From: SAR202 cluster bacterium Casp-Chloro-G2
GTDB lineage: Bacteria; Chloroflexota; Dehalococcoidia; Lucifugimonadales; UBA3495
DNA: 33,244 bases
Assembly: GCA_002816575.1 (NCBI GenBank)
Contig: MUCI01000006.1
Span: 1-33,244, forward strand
Direction: 5' to 3'
Within the stretch, counting starts at the first letter, position 1, and every line of letters begins with the position of its first letter. The position numbers and the translations under genes are program-made. Shown here in pieces: positions 31,211 through 33,244 of the stretch. The notes beneath the pieces were generated by a model. The model made no database searches and had not been told where the DNA came from. It worked only from the letters and a program-made list of their open reading frames with translations.

Positions 31211-32974
31211 TTACTTGTCCAACCATACCGTATCGAAACGGAGGTCATTGACCAAGGTGCTTCGGTTGGCCCGGCCATGTCCTTTGACGTAATTGGCGAA
31301 CCCATCGACGATGACGAAATGATATAGGTTAATCATCGGCGTCCACTCTTCTAGTATCTCTACCCCACGGTTGACGAACTCCGCCTGCTTGGCAGGGTCC
31401 GGCTCATTGAAGAGATTATCCACCAGGGCGTCGAATTCCGGATGGGATGAGCCCCGGCTCCAGTTTCCGCCAGCGCCGGTGGTGAAATATGAGGAGAAGT
31501 AAGGCGCGACTTCGGCCAGCGTGGTGGGATTTCCATTGATGGCTAAATCGTAATTCCCGCGAGCCTGGTCTTCTTGCCAAACCGAGGTATGGACCACCCG
31601 GATATCGCTATCTATGTTGAGATTCTGCTTCATGAAAGCCTGAAGCATAGGCGCCGTGGGTGAGACAAAGAAATTGAGGTCTCGGACCATGATGTCCAGC
31701 TTGGGAATCCCTTCGCCGTTGGGGAAACCTGCGTCCGCCAGAAGCTGCTGGGCTGCAGCTATGTCTTCCTCGGGCACGGGACAACGGTAACCAGGTTTTT
31801 TACCGAGAGTATCTTCCACGAACTGAGTGCCATAGGTGATGTCGTCGGGCATTATCCAAGTTCCAATGGCAACTTCCCTAATTGCGGAGATCGCATTCTT
31901 GATGGCGCAGCGATCCAGCACCATGGAGATTGCCGTCCGCACTTTGGCATCCCCCAAAGGACCTCTTTCAAAATTGACCCACGCTCCGCCATAAGATGGA
32001 ATCGGGTATTCGACGGCGGTATAGGTGTCGGCGTAATTTGCCCGGATATCATCGCGAAGATCAGCGCCGGCGCCGTACACATAATCGACGCGTCCGGTGA
32101 GTAGCGCCGCTCCGGTGGCCGGCCCGTAGGGCAGGTGGTTGAATTGAATCCCGTCAAGATAAGGTAATTCCGGGTTCCAGTAATCGAGGTTGCTCTCCAA
32201 CTTCCAGAACTCGCCCGATTGGTGGGACTCCAGAATGAACGGCCCAGTACCGGGGTGTTCTATCGTGCCAGGTTTAAGTTTCTTCAAGTCGGAATTGTTG
32301 TCGTCAATGGTCTTCTTCCGTTCAATCACGTTCCAACCTGAGGCGATCGCCGACGGGATGAAAGCCCTCGGCGCCGTGAGGACGAATTCGACCGTCAGGG
32401 AATCCACAGTTCGAACCTCACTGACGGCTCCGAAAAGGGGCTGGCGAGGAGAAACCATTCCGGTCGGAGGGTAGATTATCCGGTCAAAAGTAGCCTTGAC
32501 GTCTTCTGACGTCAGCGCAGCTCCGTCTTGGAATTTAACGCCTTCTCGAAGATGGAATGTGTAAACCAGCCCATCGTCAGAGACCTCCCACTCGGTGGCG
32601 AGGTCCGGCAGTAGCGCTTTCCCTCCGTCGAAGGGGCTGTAGCGAATCAGGTTATCAAAGAAGGGTCCCATCGGCTCGGCGCAGGCTGCCGTGTTGCATT
32701 GGCCCATATCGAAATGGGGCGAGTCCGAAAGACCAGCCCATTGTAAGACCCCGCCCCGCTTGGGGTTGCTTTCCGGGGCTTTGAGCATTCCTTCGGCGGC
32801 GGGTACCGACACCGAGGTCGGTGCGTTAGATGCCGGTGCGCCTGCTGTCGCGGTCGGAGCCGCAGCGGTGGCTTGGGGCTCTGTAGTGGCTGAACTGCCA
32901 CATGCGGCTAGAAGGCTCAAGAGGAGCACTAGAACCACAGAAAACGCTGTTTTAAGGCTGAAGGGGGCTGACAT
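31211..32974 (-). CDS. ABC importer substrate-binding lipoprotein, family 5 (peptide/nickel type)
   Basis: A 587-aa extracytoplasmic solute-binding protein. The signal 'LKTAFSVVLVLLLSLLAAC' ends in a lipobox, followed by an Ala/Thr/Pro linker and the SBP_bac_5 body: 'GGVLQWAGLSDSPHFD', 'PDLATEWEVSDDGLVYTFHLREGVKFQDGAALTSEDVKATFDR', 'GTGPFILESHQSGEFWKLESNLDYW', and 'DAKVRTAISMVLDRCAI'. Substrate may be peptides, sugars or other small organics. The frame is open to ATG 32995, but AGGAG lies 8 nt before ATG 32974, which I use. First gene of the importer operon. Confidence 0.93.
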   Translation of the reverse strand: MSAPFSLKTAFSVVLVLLLSLLAACGSSATTEPQATAAAPTATAGAPASNAPTSVSVPAAEGMLKAPESNPKRGGVLQWAGLSDSPHFDMGQCNTAACAEPMGPFFDNLIRYSPFDGGKALLPDLATEWEVSDDGLVYTFHLREGVKFQDGAALTSEDVKATFDRIIYPPTGMVSPRQPLFGAVSEVRTVDSLTVEFVLTAPRAFIPSAIASGWNVIERKKTIDDNNSDLKKLKPGTIEHPGTGPFILESHQSGEFWKLESNLDYWNPELPYLDGIQFNHLPYGPATGAALLTGRVDYVYGAGADLRDDIRANYADTYTAVEYPIPSYGGAWVNFERGPLGDAKVRTAISMVLDRCAIKNAISAIREVAIGTWIMPDDITYGTQFVEDTLGKKPGYRCPVPEEDIAAAQQLLADAGFPNGEGIPKLDIMVRDLNFFVSPTAPMLQAFMKQNLNIDSDIRVVHTSVWQEDQARGNYDLAINGNPTTLAEVAPYFSSYFTTGAGGNWSRGSSHPEFDALVDNLFNEPDPAKQAEFVNRGVEILEEWTPMINLYHFVIVDGFANYVKGHGRANRSTLVNDLRFDTVWLDK

Positions 32975-33214
32975 TAATCGGACTCCTTTTTCCATTAGAC
33001 GCTATTAATAAACCAAAGTTACGTAGTTTGCATTCTCGACAACATATCGCTGGTGACTCGACAGGTTGCCAATAAGCTGGCATGCGAATCAGTTAAGTTA
33101 CATGCTATCCACTCACTAAGAATCAAATCGCTACCAACTTTACATGAGAACTAATCCGGGATTTCCCAAATCAAACTGACTTTCCTGGCTATAGCTCCCT
33201 CTGGGATACCGCCA

Positions 33215-33243
33215 ACTGTAATTCCGCATCCCAAGGATGTCAA
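33215..33243 (-). promoter_or_regulatory. Candidate promoter of the importer operon
   Basis: Minus strand: a perfect TTGACA (33243-33238), a 17-nt spacer, then TACAGT (33220-33215), 4 of 6. It would give a long (about 230-nt) leader in the AT-rich stretch 32975-33214, where no gene is seen. Closer promoters cannot be excluded. Confidence 0.35.
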
Positions 33244-33244
33244 A

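Noticed and set aside
1-33244. CRISPR array, tRNA genes, insertion sequence or prophage
   Set aside because: No regularly spaced repeats, no TTCGAATC-type tRNA arm in spacers, and no transposase, integrase or phage gene was seen.

Overview
The window looks like chromosomal DNA of an uncultivated Chloroflexota bacterium, most plausibly SAR202-like or a related Dehalococcoidia lineage. This is inferred from the gene families: a DUF2157/GDYXXLXY membrane pair, LLM flavin oxidoreductases, stand-alone molybdenum hydroxylase subunits, many TTG starts, and high GC over most of the window. No rRNA or tRNA gene was seen, so the taxonomy is an inference.

Layout. (1) 1-3961, minus strand: a pyrimidine operon, pyrR-pyrB-pyrC-carA, with carA cut by the window edge. 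It is preceded by a recognisable PyrR-dependent attenuator (RNA binding loop plus intrinsic terminator). (2) 4083-8687, minus: a large coiled-coil/VWA protein with its own promoter, then a DUF2157 / GDYXXLXY / isochorismatase-type hydrolase operon. (3) 8778-12663, minus: a PEP mutase/isocitrate lyase superfamily enzyme, then a lipid cluster in the order double-hotdog MaoC-like protein, plsX, fabG. The lipid cluster is driven by a good sigma70-type promoter whose -35 box lies inside a perfect 7-3-7 palindrome. (4) 12694-17324: an L-2-hydroxyglutarate oxidase-like FAD enzyme (minus) divergent from a plus-strand group of an LLM monooxygenase, a D-2-hydroxyacid dehydrogenase and a zinc-free quinone oxidoreductase, apparently catabolic. 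(5) 17325-24349: a repeat-bearing convergent spacer, then (minus) a MacB/LolD-type ABC ATPase, a giant FtsX-type permease, and an orphan molybdopterin-binding large subunit. (6) 24459-26777, minus: an unknown 84-aa protein and a thiG-thiE-thiS operon under a TPP riboswitch with a hairpin terminator and a TTGACA promoter. (7) 26949-28937, plus: a secreted lipoprotein and two small membrane proteins, one of them only 58 aa. (8) 29180-33244, minus: a peptide-type ABC importer (binding lipoprotein, DppB, DppC) without ATPases, closed by a terminator and visibly more AT-rich than the rest.

The regulatory RNAs and DNA sites are the best-supported unusual content. These are the PyrR attenuator, the TPP riboswitch, the palindrome over the lipid-cluster promoter, and the phased direct repeats near 24.8 kb. 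No CRISPR array, insertion sequence, prophage or obvious new defence system was found. The least-explained parts are the orphan Mo-hydroxylase/ABC group, the 28.3-29.2 kb stretch of small membrane ORFs, and the ATPase-less importer.
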